Shown piece after piece: positions 1-7,739 of a stretch of DNA of 10,120 nt. A program made the position numbers and the translations under genes. The DNA is from Hydrogenophaga sp. (lineage in GTDB: Bacteria > Pseudomonadota > Gammaproteobacteria > Burkholderiales > Burkholderiaceae_C). The stretch spans positions 1 through 10,120 of the forward strand of contig JAJNQE010000183.1 of assembly GCA_021154985.1 (NCBI GenBank). Reading direction: 5' to 3'. The notes beneath the pieces were generated by a model. That model was not told the DNA's origin. It saw nothing but the letters and a program-made list of their open reading frames with translations, and ran no database searches. Every line of letters begins with the position of its first letter. Within the stretch, counting starts at the first letter, position 1.

Positions 1-62
1 CGGGGGACATTCGCGGAGCAGAGCGCCGTTGCGCCCCGAGCCCGCGAGGTCATTGCGTGAAA

Positions 63-1211
63 TCAAGCAGGCAAAGCCTGCCGAGGCGCCACCTCTGCCA
101 ACGCCCGCTCCAGGTGCTGCAGGGTCGAAGGCACGTCGTGCCACTTGTCCAGCCCGAAGAGGCCGATGCGGAAGGTCTTGAACTCGGGGCCTTCGTCGCA
201 CTGCAGCGGCACACCCGCCGCCGTCTGCAAACCCACCGCGAGAAACTTCTTGCTCGACTGGATCTCCGGGTCGGTGGTGTAACTCACCACCACACCCGGC
301 GCCTGGAAACCGTGGGCCGCCACGCTGGGGAAACCATGGCGCTGCAGCAGCGCGCGCACCTGCGAGCCCAGTGCCATCTGCTCCTGCTTCACCCGCTCAT
401 AGCCATAAGTCTCGGTCTCCACCATCGTTTCGCGCAGCCGCGTGAGCGCGTCGGTGGGCAAGGTGGTGTGGTACGCGTGGCCGCCGCCTTCGTAGGTTTC
501 CATGATCTGCAGCCACTTCTTCAGGTCCATGGCGAAGGTGGTGCTCTGCGTGGCGTCGATGGCGGCGCGGGCGCGTTCGCTGAGCATCACCATGGCGCAG
601 CAGGGTGAGCTGCTCCAGCCCTTTTGCGGCGCCGAAATCAGGATGTCCACCCCCGTGTTTTTCATGTTGACCCACATTGCACCGGAGGCAATGCAGTCGA
701 GCACGAACAGACCGCCCACCGCGTGCACCGCGTCGCTCACGGCTTTCAGGTAGGCGTCGGGCAGGATCATGCCGGCGGCGGTTTCCACGTGGGGCGCGAA
801 CACCAGCGCGGGTTTCTCGCGCGCGATGGTGGCCACCACTTCTTCAATCGGAGCCGGGGTCCAGGGAGCCTGCGAGCCGCTCTCGGTGCGCCGCGCCTTC
901 ATCACCGTGTGGCTGGCGGGAATGTTTCCCATGTCGAAGATCTGCGTCCAGCGGTAGCTGAACCAGCCGTTTCGGATCACGAGGACATGCTTGCCGTGGG
1001 CAAACTGCCGCGCCACCGACTCCATGCCGAAGGTGCCGCTGCCGGGCACCAACACCGCCGAGTGCGCGCCGTACACCCGCTTGAGCATGGCCGAGATGTC
1101 GGTCATCACGCCCTGGAAGCGTTTGGACATGTGGTTGAGCGCGCGGTCGGTGTAGACCACCGAAAACTCGAGCAGGCCATCGGGGTCGATGTGGGGCAGC
1201 AGTCCGGGCAT
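63..1211 (-). CDS. Class V PLP-dependent aminotransferase (alanine-glyoxylate aminotransferase-like)
   Basis: Predicted cytosolic fold-type I PLP enzyme of 382 residues, probably moving an amino group between a small amino acid and a 2-oxo acid such as glyoxylate or pyruvate. The sequence shows the cofactor-phosphate loop GSGTFGMES (about 57-65), the Asp that should pair with the pyridine nitrogen in LDCIASGAMW (D172), the Schiff-base lysine in SAPQKGW (K197) and a C-terminal FRIGLFG with an Arg (R348) suited to binding the substrate carboxylate. An in-frame ATG lies 16 codons upstream (1259). I chose the ATG at 1209-1211 because AGGAG sits five bases before it and the extra N-terminus (Cys/Pro-rich) does not look like protein of this family. 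The gene follows the Na/Pi transporter gene by 102 bp and may have its own promoter. Exact substrate is not readable from sequence. 2-aminoethylphosphonate transaminase is in the same superfamily, but there are no other phosphonate genes here. Confidence 0.9.
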   Translation of the reverse strand: MPGLLPHIDPDGLLEFSVVYTDRALNHMSKRFQGVMTDISAMLKRVYGAHSAVLVPGSGTFGMESVARQFAHGKHVLVIRNGWFSYRWTQIFDMGNIPASHTVMKARRTESGSQAPWTPAPIEEVVATIAREKPALVFAPHVETAAGMILPDAYLKAVSDAVHAVGGLFVLDCIASGAMWVNMKNTGVDILISAPQKGWSSSPCCAMVMLSERARAAIDATQSTTFAMDLKKWLQIMETYEGGGHAYHTTLPTDALTRLRETMVETETYGYERVKQEQMALGSQVRALLQRHGFPSVAAHGFQAPGVVVSYTTDPEIQSSKKFLAVGLQTAAGVPLQCDEGPEFKTFRIGLFGLDKWHDVPSTLQHLERALAEVAPRQALPA

Positions 1212-1215
1212 GTTG

Positions 1216-1221
1216 TCTCCT
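1216..1221 (-). promoter_or_regulatory. Shine-Dalgarno fixing the aminotransferase start
   Basis: On the minus strand the sequence reads AGGAGACAAC followed by ATG, giving a strong ribosome-binding site with five bases between AGGAG and the start codon. It supports the start at 1211 over the in-frame ATG at 1259. Confidence 0.75.
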
Positions 1222-1286
1222 GGCGGGTCGCAAACGGGAGGGGCAGGGTAGCACAGCACCCCCGTTTTTGCAGCCGCACCGCCGAA

Positions 1287-1307
1287 CGCCCGGGCCTCTT
1301 CCGGGCG
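1287..1307 (-). terminator. GC-rich hairpin after the Na/Pi transporter gene
   Basis: CGCCCGG (1287-1293) pairs perfectly with CCGGGCG (1301-1307) around a 7-base loop, just 6 bases beyond the transporter stop codon. No U-tract follows on the minus strand, so this is not a classical intrinsic terminator. It may stabilise the 3' end or act with Rho. Read-through into the aminotransferase gene remains possible. Confidence 0.35.
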
Positions 1308-1313
1308 CGGGTG

Positions 1314-2975
1314 TCAGGGGCTTCTGGCGTCCACCGGCGGTGGCTCGCGCAGGCGGCTGGGTGCGAGCACGCCCGCGCTGTCGAGGATGGGGTAGGCGAT
1401 CGAGCAGATGTGCGAGTTGATGCGCTTCAGGTCGCTGATCAGGTCCAGGTGCAGGGCGCTGGTGTCCATGCTGGGCTGGCTCATGTCGGACAGGCGGTCG
1501 AGGTGGGTCGCGGCGTAGGCGCGCTCCTTGTCGCGGAAGCGCACTTTTTCTTCCAGCAGGCGCTGCGCATCGCGCACATTGCCGTCGAGAAACACGCTCA
1601 TGCCCAGGCGCAGGTTGTCGATCAGACGCGAATGCAGCTCGGTGATCTCCGCCATGCCGGCTTCGGAAAAATCGCGGCCTTTGCGGATCTTCTTGTCTTC
1701 AATGTCGAGCAGCACACGTTCCACCGTGTCGCCGATCTGCTCCATGTTGATGGTGAAGCTGATGATGTCGGTCCAGCGCTTGCCTTCGGCCTCGCTGAGC
1801 TGCTGGCGCGAGATCTTGGTGAGGTAGTACTTGATGGCGGAGTACAGGCTGTCCACCGTGTCGTCGAGCTTGCGCAGGTCTTTGGCGAGCTGAAGATCGT
1901 TGGTCTTGATCACGGTGACCACGCCGCGCAGCATGGTTTCCACCACATCGGCCTGGTGCATGGCTTCCCGCGCCGCGCACGAAATCGCCAGCGAGGGCGT
2001 GGCCAGTGCCGAAGGGTCGAGGTGGTTGGGCCGGTCCAGCGGGCCCTTGTCGGCTTGCAGCGGCAGCAGGTGGCCGACCAGTTTCGCCACCGGCCCGGTG
2101 AGGCCGATGAACACCGCGCCCACCATCAGGTTGAAGCTCAGGTGGAACAGCACGGTGAGCGTGGCCGGGTCCTGCACCAGCGGCTGCACGAAGCGCAGCC
2201 AGGTGGGAATGAGCCAGATGGCGATCGACACACCGAACACCTTGAACAGCAGGTTGCCCAACGGCACCTGGCGCGTGCTCACGCCCGACTTGGCGGTGGT
2301 GATCACGGCCAGCAGGCCGCTGCCCAGGTTGGCGCCCAGCACGATGCCCAGCGCCACATCGAGCCCCACCACCTGCAGCGCCAACGTGGACGCCAGCAGC
2401 ACCACCGCCAGGCTCGAATACGCCACCACCGCGAGCGCCGCGCCGAGCAGGATTTCGAGCAGGCGGTCGCTGGTGAGCGACTCCAGCATCAGCTGCACCG
2501 CCGGGTTCTGGGTGAGCACGTTGGTGGCACCCGAGATCAGTTGCAAGGCCAGCAGCATCAGGCCCAGGCCGATCAGCACGCGCCCGAAGTCGCCGGTGGA
2601 GGTGCCCTGGCGCGAGATGAACAGCGTGACACCGAGAAAGATGAACAGCGGCGAGAGCCACGACAGATCGAAAGAGAACACCACCGCCATCAGGCTGGTG
2701 CCGACGTCGGCGCCCAGCATCACCGCCAGCGCGGCGGGCAGGGCGATCAGGCCCCGGCCCACGAACGATGCGGTGATGAGCGCGGTGGCGGTGCTGGACT
2801 GCACCAGCGCCGTGACACCCAGGCCCGAGAGAGCTGCGGTGAAGCGGTTGCCCATGCTGGCCGCCAGCACCTGGCGCAGGTTGCTGCCGAAAACGCGCAG
2901 CACGCCATTGCGCACCAGGTGCGTGCCCCACACCAGCAAGGCAATGGCCGCCAGAAGATCCAACAGGTGTTTCAT
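1314..2975 (-). CDS. Na/phosphate cotransporter-family membrane protein with C-terminal PhoU-like domain
   Basis: A 553-residue inner-membrane protein of the Na/Pi cotransporter II (NptA/YjbB) family, predicted to move inorganic phosphate, possibly outward, using the sodium gradient. About eight hydrophobic segments fill residues 1-295. The first inverted-repeat half carries the family signature QSSTATA (59-65) followed by GADVGTS (88-94). The second half has AYSSLAVVLLAS (from 185) and GANLGSG (214-220), so the usual QSS of the second repeat is YSS here. Residues about 335-535 are helical, charged and PhoU-like (TINMEQIGDTVERVLLDIE, 408-426), a common fusion in this family. The gene starts 68 bp after lspA. 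There is no obvious Shine-Dalgarno, and the minus strand has TATAAC eight bases before the ATG, so initiation could be weak, coupled or leaderless. The family call is firm; direction of transport and substrate are family inference. Confidence 0.9.
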   Translation of the reverse strand: MKHLLDLLAAIALLVWGTHLVRNGVLRVFGSNLRQVLAASMGNRFTAALSGLGVTALVQSSTATALITASFVGRGLIALPAALAVMLGADVGTSLMAVVFSFDLSWLSPLFIFLGVTLFISRQGTSTGDFGRVLIGLGLMLLALQLISGATNVLTQNPAVQLMLESLTSDRLLEILLGAALAVVAYSSLAVVLLASTLALQVVGLDVALGIVLGANLGSGLLAVITTAKSGVSTRQVPLGNLLFKVFGVSIAIWLIPTWLRFVQPLVQDPATLTVLFHLSFNLMVGAVFIGLTGPVAKLVGHLLPLQADKGPLDRPNHLDPSALATPSLAISCAAREAMHQADVVETMLRGVVTVIKTNDLQLAKDLRKLDDTVDSLYSAIKYYLTKISRQQLSEAEGKRWTDIISFTINMEQIGDTVERVLLDIEDKKIRKGRDFSEAGMAEITELHSRLIDNLRLGMSVFLDGNVRDAQRLLEEKVRFRDKERAYAATHLDRLSDMSQPSMDTSALHLDLISDLKRINSHICSIAYPILDSAGVLAPSRLREPPPVDARSP

Positions 2976-3043
2976 GAACGCAAGTTATACGCTGGGGCGA
3001 AGCGCTGTCCGGGCGCTGCGGCCGCGCGGTGCCCGCCGCCGGC

Positions 3044-3553
3044 TCACCGGCTGCGGCGCCAGCGCAAGACCTCGTCGAGGACCAGCGAGACCGCACCCAC
3101 GGTGATGGCCGCGTCGGCGATGTTGAAGGCGGGAAAGTGCCCGCCAGGAAACAGGCCGCTGAGAAAATCCCAGTGGAAGTCCAGCCAGTCGACCACGTAG
3201 CCGTGCAACAGGCGGTCGACCACGTTGCCGATGGCGCCGCCCAGGATGCTGGCGAGCGCGAACGCGAACAGCTTCTCGCCCGGGTGGGTGCGCAGCATCC
3301 AGACGATGAACACCGAAGCCGCCACGCCCACGACAGTGAAGAACCAGCGCTGCCAGCCACCCGCATCGGCGAGGAACGAGAACGCAGCGCCGGTGTTGTG
3401 AACGCGAACGATGTTGAAAAAGCTGGTGATGAAGGTGCTCTCGCCCAGCTGGTAGTTGGCCAGGATCAGCACCTTGGTGACCTGATCTGCTGCGATCAGC
3501 AAGGCGGCCAGGCCGAGCCAGGGCCAGATGCCGCCGGTGTTGGTGCGCGCCAT
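3044..3553 (-). CDS. lspA: Lipoprotein signal peptidase (signal peptidase II)
   Basis: An inner-membrane aspartyl protease of 169 residues that cuts the signal peptide from diacylglyceryl-modified prolipoproteins, just before the lipidated Cys. Four hydrophobic segments are visible (about 11-30, 70-87, 95-112, 143-160). Conserved blocks are all present: DQVTK (23-27), HNTGAAFS (52-59), GNVVDR with the first catalytic Asp (D113) and FNIADAAI with the second (D147). Length is normal for the family. Its ATG overlaps the ileS stop by one base (TGATG), so translation is probably coupled to ileS, a conserved arrangement in proteobacteria. One plausible local substrate is the hydrolase at 8385-9761, which has a lipobox. 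Here the next gene downstream is a Na/Pi transporter rather than fkpB/ispH as in Escherichia coli. Confidence 0.97.
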   Translation of the reverse strand: MARTNTGGIWPWLGLAALLIAADQVTKVLILANYQLGESTFITSFFNIVRVHNTGAAFSFLADAGGWQRWFFTVVGVAASVFIVWMLRTHPGEKLFAFALASILGGAIGNVVDRLLHGYVVDWLDFHWDFLSGLFPGGHFPAFNIADAAITVGAVSLVLDEVLRWRRSR

Positions 3554-6429
3554 CAGGCCACCGAGCGGGCTTCACCCGCGCCAAAGAGGTTGCTGGTGCA
3601 GCGGCCGCAGAGCGTGGGGTGCGCAGCATCCGCGCCGACGTCGTCGCGGTAGTGCCAGCAGCGCTCGCATTTGGCGGCGGTGGCGGGTGTCACTACGACT
3701 TGGACACCAGAACCTTCTGCATGCTCTAGCTGCACCTTTGATGTGATGAAGATGAACTTCAAGTCATCACCCAACGACACGAGCTCGGAATACAGAGGTT
3801 CCGCGACAGTGACGTGAAGCTCCGCTTGCAGGGAGGATCCCACCGAGCCCTCGCTACGTTTTTCCTCGATCTTTTTGTTGACCAGTTCCCGAACCTGCTT
3901 GATATCGTTCCACTTGGACAGCAGCGCCTCATCCACCTCGGGCAGCGTCGCAAAGGTCTCGAAGAAGATGGAACCTCGGTTCTGAGCACCGGCCAGCACC
4001 GGCCAGGCTTCTTCGGCCGTGAAGCTCAGGAAGGGCGCCATCCAGCGCAGCATGGCGTGGGTGATCTGGTGCAGCGCGGTTTGCGCGCTGCGCCGCGCGA
4101 GACTCCCGGGGGCGGTGGTGTAGAGCCGGTCCTTGAGCACGTCAAGGTAGAACGCGCCCAGGTCTTCCGAGCAGTACACCTGCAGTTTGCTCACCACGGG
4201 GTGGAATTCGTACACCGCGTAGTGCGCCAGCACCTCGGCCTGGAACTGCGCCGCGCGCGCCAGCGCGTAGCGGTCGATCTCCAGCATCTGGTCCAGCGGC
4301 ACGGCGTCTTTGGCCGGGTCGAAGTCGCTCACGTTGGCGAGCAAAAAGCGCAGCGTGTTGCGGATGCGGCGGTAGGCGTCCACCACGCGGGCCAGGATCT
4401 TGTCGTCGATGTTGAGGTCGCCCGAATAGTCGGTGCTGGCCACCCACAGGCGCACGATCTCGGCGCCGAGCTTGCTGGTCACGCTCTGTGGCTCCACCGT
4501 GTTGCCCAGGCTCTTGCTCATCTTGCGGCCCTGGCCGTCGGTGGCGAAACCGTGGGTGAGCAGGCCCCGGTAGGGCGCGCGATCAAACAGCGCGCAGCCC
4601 AGCAGCAGCGAGCTGTGGAACCAGCCGCGGTGCTGATCGTGGCCTTCAAGGTACAGGTCGGCCTCGGGGCCTTCCGTGTGTGCAGCGCCGTTGGGGTAGG
4701 CGTTGGCGTGGCTGCCGCGCAGCACGTGCGAGAAGGTCGAGCCGGAGTCGAACCACACCTCCAGGATGTCGGTGCTCTTGGTGTAGTGCGGCGCGTCGGT
4801 GGCACCCAGGATGTCTTCAGCCGTCACGCGGCTCCACGCCTCGATGCCGCCTTTCTCCACGATGTCGGCCGCCTGGTCCAGGATGTCCATGGTGCGCGGA
4901 TGCAGCTCGCCGCTGTCCTTGTGCAGGAAAAACGGCACCGGCACGCCCCAGCTGCGCTGGCGGCTGATGCACCAGTCGGGTCGGTTGGCGATCATGTCGC
5001 GCAGGCGGGTGCGGCCGTTCTCGGGGTAGAAGCGGGTGGCGTCGATGGCCTCCAGCGCCAGTTGGCGCAGGGTCTTGGGCGCCTTGTCCTTGGTGAACAC
5101 GCCCACGCCCTCGTCCATGCGCACGAACCACTGCGCCGCGGCGCGGTAGATCACCGGCGTCTTGTGGCGCCAGCAGTGCGGGTAGCTGTGGGTGATGGTC
5201 TGCGTGGCCATGAGTCGCCCGGCGTTTTTGAGCGCCTCCAGGATGACCGGCACGGCTTTCCAGATGTGCAGGCCGCCAAAGAGCGCAAGGTCGGCCGCGT
5301 AGGCCCCGTTGCCCTGGACCGGGTTCAAGATGTCGTCGACCGACATGCCGTGCGCCACGCAGGAGTTGAAGTCGTCCACGCCGTAGGCGGGCGAGGAGTG
5401 CACGATGCCGGTGCCGTCGGCGTCGCTCACGTACTCGGCCAGGTACATGGGCGAGAGACGGCGGTAGCCGGCGTCCACATCGAACAGCGGGTGGCAGAAA
5501 TTCAGACCGCCCAAGGCCTTGCCCTGCGCGGTGGCGATCACGGTGCCGGTGAGGCCGAAGCGCTCCAGGCATTTTTCAACCAAGGTCTCGGCCAGCACTA
5601 GGCAGCCCATGGGCGTGTCGACCAGGGCGTAGGTGAACTCGGGGTGGGCGTTGAGCGCCTGGTTGGCGGGGATGGTCCAGGCGGTGGTGGTCCAGATGAC
5701 GGCGAAGGCGGACTTCCCCGCCGGCAATGCGGCCAGGCCAAACGCGCCGGCGAGCTTCGCGCCATCGTCGGTTTCAAACGCCACGTCCAGCGTTTCGCTT
5801 TTCTTGTCGGCGTATTCGATCTCGAATTCGGCCAGCGAGGAGCCGCAGTCGAAGCACCAGTACACGGGCTTCAAGCCGCGGTAGACAAAGCCGCGTTCGA
5901 TCACGCGCTTGAACGCGCGGATTTCACCCGCCTCGTTGGCCGGGTCCATGGTGCGGTAGGGGCGTTCCCAGTCGCCCAACACGCCCAGGCGCTTGAAGTC
6001 CTCGCGCTGCTGGTCGATCTGCTCGGTGGCAAACGCACGGCTCTTGGCCTGCATGTCGTCGCGGCCGAGGTTGCGGCCGTGCAGTTTTTCGATGGCGTTT
6101 TCGATCGGCAGGCCGTGGCAGTCCCAGCCGGGGATGTACTGCGCGTCAAAGCCCGAGAGCTGGCGGCTCTTGACGATCATGTCTTTCAGCACTTTGTTGA
6201 GCGCATGGCCGATGTGCAGCTTGCCGTTGGCGTACGGCGGGCCGTCGTGCAACACAAACAGGGGGGCACCGGCGCGTGCGTCGCGCAGGCGTTTGTAGAG
6301 GCCGCCCTCGTTCCAGCTGTCGACCCAGCCCGGCTCGCGCTTGGGCAAATCCCCGCGCATCGGGAACAGGGTATCGGGCAGGTTCAGGGTGCTGCGGTAG
6401 TCGGCGGCAGCGGAGGTGGATTCAGACAT
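3553..6429 (-). CDS. ileS: Isoleucyl-tRNA synthetase
   Basis: Cytosolic class I aminoacyl-tRNA synthetase of 958 residues that charges tRNA-Ile with isoleucine and hydrolyses mischarged valine. The Rossmann catalytic core carries HIGH (72-75, within PPYANGKLHIGH) and KMSKS (636-640). The CP1 editing domain shows WTTTAWTIPANQALN (246-260) and GIVHSSPAYGVDDF (341-354). The C-terminal zinc finger has four Cys (C921, C924, C941, C944) in CERCWHY and CGRC, as in bacterial type IleRS with a Zn tail. The start has only a weak Shine-Dalgarno (GGAACC). A 118-bp gap with a large inverted repeat separates it from ribF, and it overlaps lspA by one base. Odd point: codons for roughly residues 824-906, in the anticodon-binding region, have much lower GC and different codon choice from the rest of the gene, though the frame is intact. 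Identity is certain. Confidence 0.98.
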   Translation of the reverse strand: MSESTSAAADYRSTLNLPDTLFPMRGDLPKREPGWVDSWNEGGLYKRLRDARAGAPLFVLHDGPPYANGKLHIGHALNKVLKDMIVKSRQLSGFDAQYIPGWDCHGLPIENAIEKLHGRNLGRDDMQAKSRAFATEQIDQQREDFKRLGVLGDWERPYRTMDPANEAGEIRAFKRVIERGFVYRGLKPVYWCFDCGSSLAEFEIEYADKKSETLDVAFETDDGAKLAGAFGLAALPAGKSAFAVIWTTTAWTIPANQALNAHPEFTYALVDTPMGCLVLAETLVEKCLERFGLTGTVIATAQGKALGGLNFCHPLFDVDAGYRRLSPMYLAEYVSDADGTGIVHSSPAYGVDDFNSCVAHGMSVDDILNPVQGNGAYAADLALFGGLHIWKAVPVILEALKNAGRLMATQTITHSYPHCWRHKTPVIYRAAAQWFVRMDEGVGVFTKDKAPKTLRQLALEAIDATRFYPENGRTRLRDMIANRPDWCISRQRSWGVPVPFFLHKDSGELHPRTMDILDQAADIVEKGGIEAWSRVTAEDILGATDAPHYTKSTDILEVWFDSGSTFSHVLRGSHANAYPNGAAHTEGPEADLYLEGHDQHRGWFHSSLLLGCALFDRAPYRGLLTHGFATDGQGRKMSKSLGNTVEPQSVTSKLGAEIVRLWVASTDYSGDLNIDDKILARVVDAYRRIRNTLRFLLANVSDFDPAKDAVPLDQMLEIDRYALARAAQFQAEVLAHYAVYEFHPVVSKLQVYCSEDLGAFYLDVLKDRLYTTAPGSLARRSAQTALHQITHAMLRWMAPFLSFTAEEAWPVLAGAQNRGSIFFETFATLPEVDEALLSKWNDIKQVRELVNKKIEEKRSEGSVGSSLQAELHVTVAEPLYSELVSLGDDLKFIFITSKVQLEHAEGSGVQVVVTPATAAKCERCWHYRDDVGADAAHPTLCGRCTSNLFGAGEARSVA
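3721..3960. other. Low-GC, atypical-codon segment within ileS
   Basis: Hand counts of G+C per 60 bases give 45, 60, 52 and 60% across 3721-3960 (about 54% overall), against 67% in the next 60 bases (4021-4080). The blocks on either side (3661-3720 and 3961-4020) are intermediate at 63%. The ileS codons here include CTT, CCT, TCA, CTA, TCT, GTA, ACA, GGA and repeated GGT, while neighbouring codons are mostly GC-ending. The reading frame is uninterrupted. I read this as a possible recombinant patch; a relaxed-constraint region is the alternative. Confidence 0.6.
3986..4005. repeat. Perfect 10-bp tandem duplication inside ileS
   Basis: The unit GCACCGGCCA occurs twice in direct succession (3986-3995 and 3996-4005). 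Being 10 bp it does not preserve codon phase as a repeat unit. The protein reads WPVLAGAQ normally, so it may be chance in GC-rich sequence. It lies at the edge of the low-GC segment. Confidence 0.5.
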
Positions 6430-6448
6430 GGCGGAGGTTCCGTGGTGG

Positions 6449-6522
6449 CTTCGACAAGCTCAGCCCGAACGGGGAGTGAGGGGAGACAGAAGGAGACACC
6501 GTTCGCCCTGAGCCTGTCGAAG
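6449..6522. repeat. 24-bp imperfect inverted repeat between ribF and ileS
   Basis: The left arm (6449-6472, CTTCGACAAGCTCAGC then CCGAACGG) and the right arm (6499-6522) are reverse complements at 21 of 24 positions, separated by 26 bases. The core, TTCGACAxGCTCAGxxCGAACGG, resembles a dispersed intergenic repeat that I remember from many Burkholderiales and other high-GC proteobacterial genomes. That recollection has not been checked by search. In RNA either strand would form a long stem-loop. Its place between two co-directional genes suggests a processing, attenuation or stability element, or simply a tolerated repeat. Confidence 0.8.
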
Positions 6523-6547
6523 GGCAGCGACCGGATAGACGCGAGGT

Positions 6548-7627
6548 CTAAATTCGGTCGCGCGTGGTCTGGCGGTGGGTTTGGGCGTGCAGCGAGGCGA
6601 AGAAGGCGCGTGCGTCGTCGCAGTCGCGCGCGATGCCCTGGGTCAGGGCGTCCAGACTGTCGTATTTCAGCTCGTCGTGCAGTTTGTGCAGCAGTTCCAC
6701 GCGGACGATTTTACCGTAGGCCTCCCCGCCTGGCAGGCTCTCGGCCAGAGCCCGGGGCCAGTCGAGGCAATGGGTTTCGAGCAGCACGCGCCCGCCGTTC
6801 ACGTCGTTCGGGTCGAGGGAGGGACGCACGCCGAGGTTGGCCACGCCGGGCAGCGGGGGCGAGTCGGTATGGGGCCCCAGGCCGTGCACCTGCACCGCAA
6901 AGATGCCGCTGGCGGCGGGTTTCCAATGGGCAAAGCGCAGGTTGAGGGTGCGAAAGCCGTCGCCGCGCCCCGGGGCGCTCTCGGCCAGCTGGCGGCCGAG
7001 CTTGCGCCCGTGCACCACATGGCCGCTGATGCTGTAGGGCCGACCGAGCAGGGCGGCCACGTCGTCCATGCGACCGGCGCCGAGGGCCTGGCGCACCGCC
7101 GAGCTGGACACGCGCAGCCCATGCACCTCGTAGCTTTGCATGCGCGCCACGTCAAAACCCAGGCGGTTGCCAGCGGCGTCGAGCATGGCGTAGTCACCGG
7201 CGCGTTTGGCGCCAAAGCGGAAGTCGTCGCCCACCAGCACGTATTTCACGCCCAGCGAGCCCACCAGGATGTCTTCAATGAAGGCCTGTGGTGCTTGCGC
7301 AGCGAGCTGGGCGTTGAAGGGCAGCACCACGCATTCGTCCACCCCGCAACGCTCCAGCTCCTGCAGTTTGTCGCGCAGGGTGGCGATGCGCGCGGGCGCC
7401 AGGTCGGGCTGCTGGTGCAGGGCGGCAAAGTAGTCGCGCGGGTGCGGCTCGAAGGTCATCACGCAGCTGGGCACGCCGCGGTGCTTCGCTTCGTTGTTGA
7501 GCAGCGCCAGCATGGCCTGGTGGCCACGGTGCACGCCGTCGAAATTGCCGATGGTCAACGCGCAGCCGCCGCTGGCCGCATGGGGGTTGCTGGGGAGACG
7601 GCCACGCAAGCCGCGAAAGATTTTCAT
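6548..7627 (-). CDS. ribF: Bifunctional riboflavin kinase / FMN adenylyltransferase
   Basis: Cytosolic bifunctional enzyme of 359 residues making FMN from riboflavin and then FAD from FMN. The N-terminal nucleotidyltransferase domain (about 20-185) has GNFDGVHRGH (27-36), VGDDFRFGAKRAGD (132-145) and SSSAVRQAL (174-182). The C-terminal kinase domain (about 195-350) has SGHVVHGRKLGRQL (201-214), TLNLRF (227-232) and GVANLGVRPS (261-270), and the C-terminal block with LLETHCLDW (282-290). Oddity: the usual compact GRxLGFPTxN motif is split here. About ten residues (AESAPGRGDG) lie between GRQL and FRTLN, and the Pro before Thr is Arg, although Thr and Asn are kept. The gene heads the ribF-ileS-lspA cluster. 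No strong Shine-Dalgarno is seen before its ATG, and its promoter should lie in 7628-7817. Confidence 0.96.
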   Translation of the reverse strand: MKIFRGLRGRLPSNPHAASGGCALTIGNFDGVHRGHQAMLALLNNEAKHRGVPSCVMTFEPHPRDYFAALHQQPDLAPARIATLRDKLQELERCGVDECVVLPFNAQLAAQAPQAFIEDILVGSLGVKYVLVGDDFRFGAKRAGDYAMLDAAGNRLGFDVARMQSYEVHGLRVSSSAVRQALGAGRMDDVAALLGRPYSISGHVVHGRKLGRQLAESAPGRGDGFRTLNLRFAHWKPAASGIFAVQVHGLGPHTDSPPLPGVANLGVRPSLDPNDVNGGRVLLETHCLDWPRALAESLPGGEAYGKIVRVELLHKLHDELKYDSLDALTQGIARDCDDARAFFASLHAQTHRQTTRDRI

Positions 7628-7739
7628 GCCGGATGGATGCGATGGGGTGCCCTTGCAGGCCCGCTGGCGGTGGGGAATGTGCCGGTGTGGCGGGCTGCGT
7701 CATCAAAGCGCGCTATATTGACACACGACGATACATGCT

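Noticed and set aside
63..2975. Phosphonate or phosphate-linked two-gene system (Na/Pi transporter plus class V aminotransferase as AEP transaminase)
   Set aside because: The aminotransferase resembles the alanine-glyoxylate type more than PhnW. No phosphonatase or phosphonate regulator is present, and a 102-bp gap with a hairpin separates the genes.
2990..3051. Hairpins around the lspA stop as a terminator
   Set aside because: Short stems (for example GCCGG/CCGGC at 3038-3051 and AGCGC/GCGCT at 3001-3017) are present, but no U-run follows on the minus strand. In such GC-rich sequence they are expected by chance.
624..3200. 858-codon open frame on the plus strand opposite the aminotransferase, Na/Pi transporter and lspA genes
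   Set aside because: Its protein is a His/Gln/Arg/Val-rich low-complexity translation without domain motifs. It is the antisense shadow of well-supported minus-strand genes and spans several of them, as expected at high GC.
3814..5601. 595-codon plus-strand open frame opposite ileS
   Set aside because: It is an antisense shadow of ileS, whose HIGH, KMSKS and editing motifs are unambiguous. The predicted product shows no family features.
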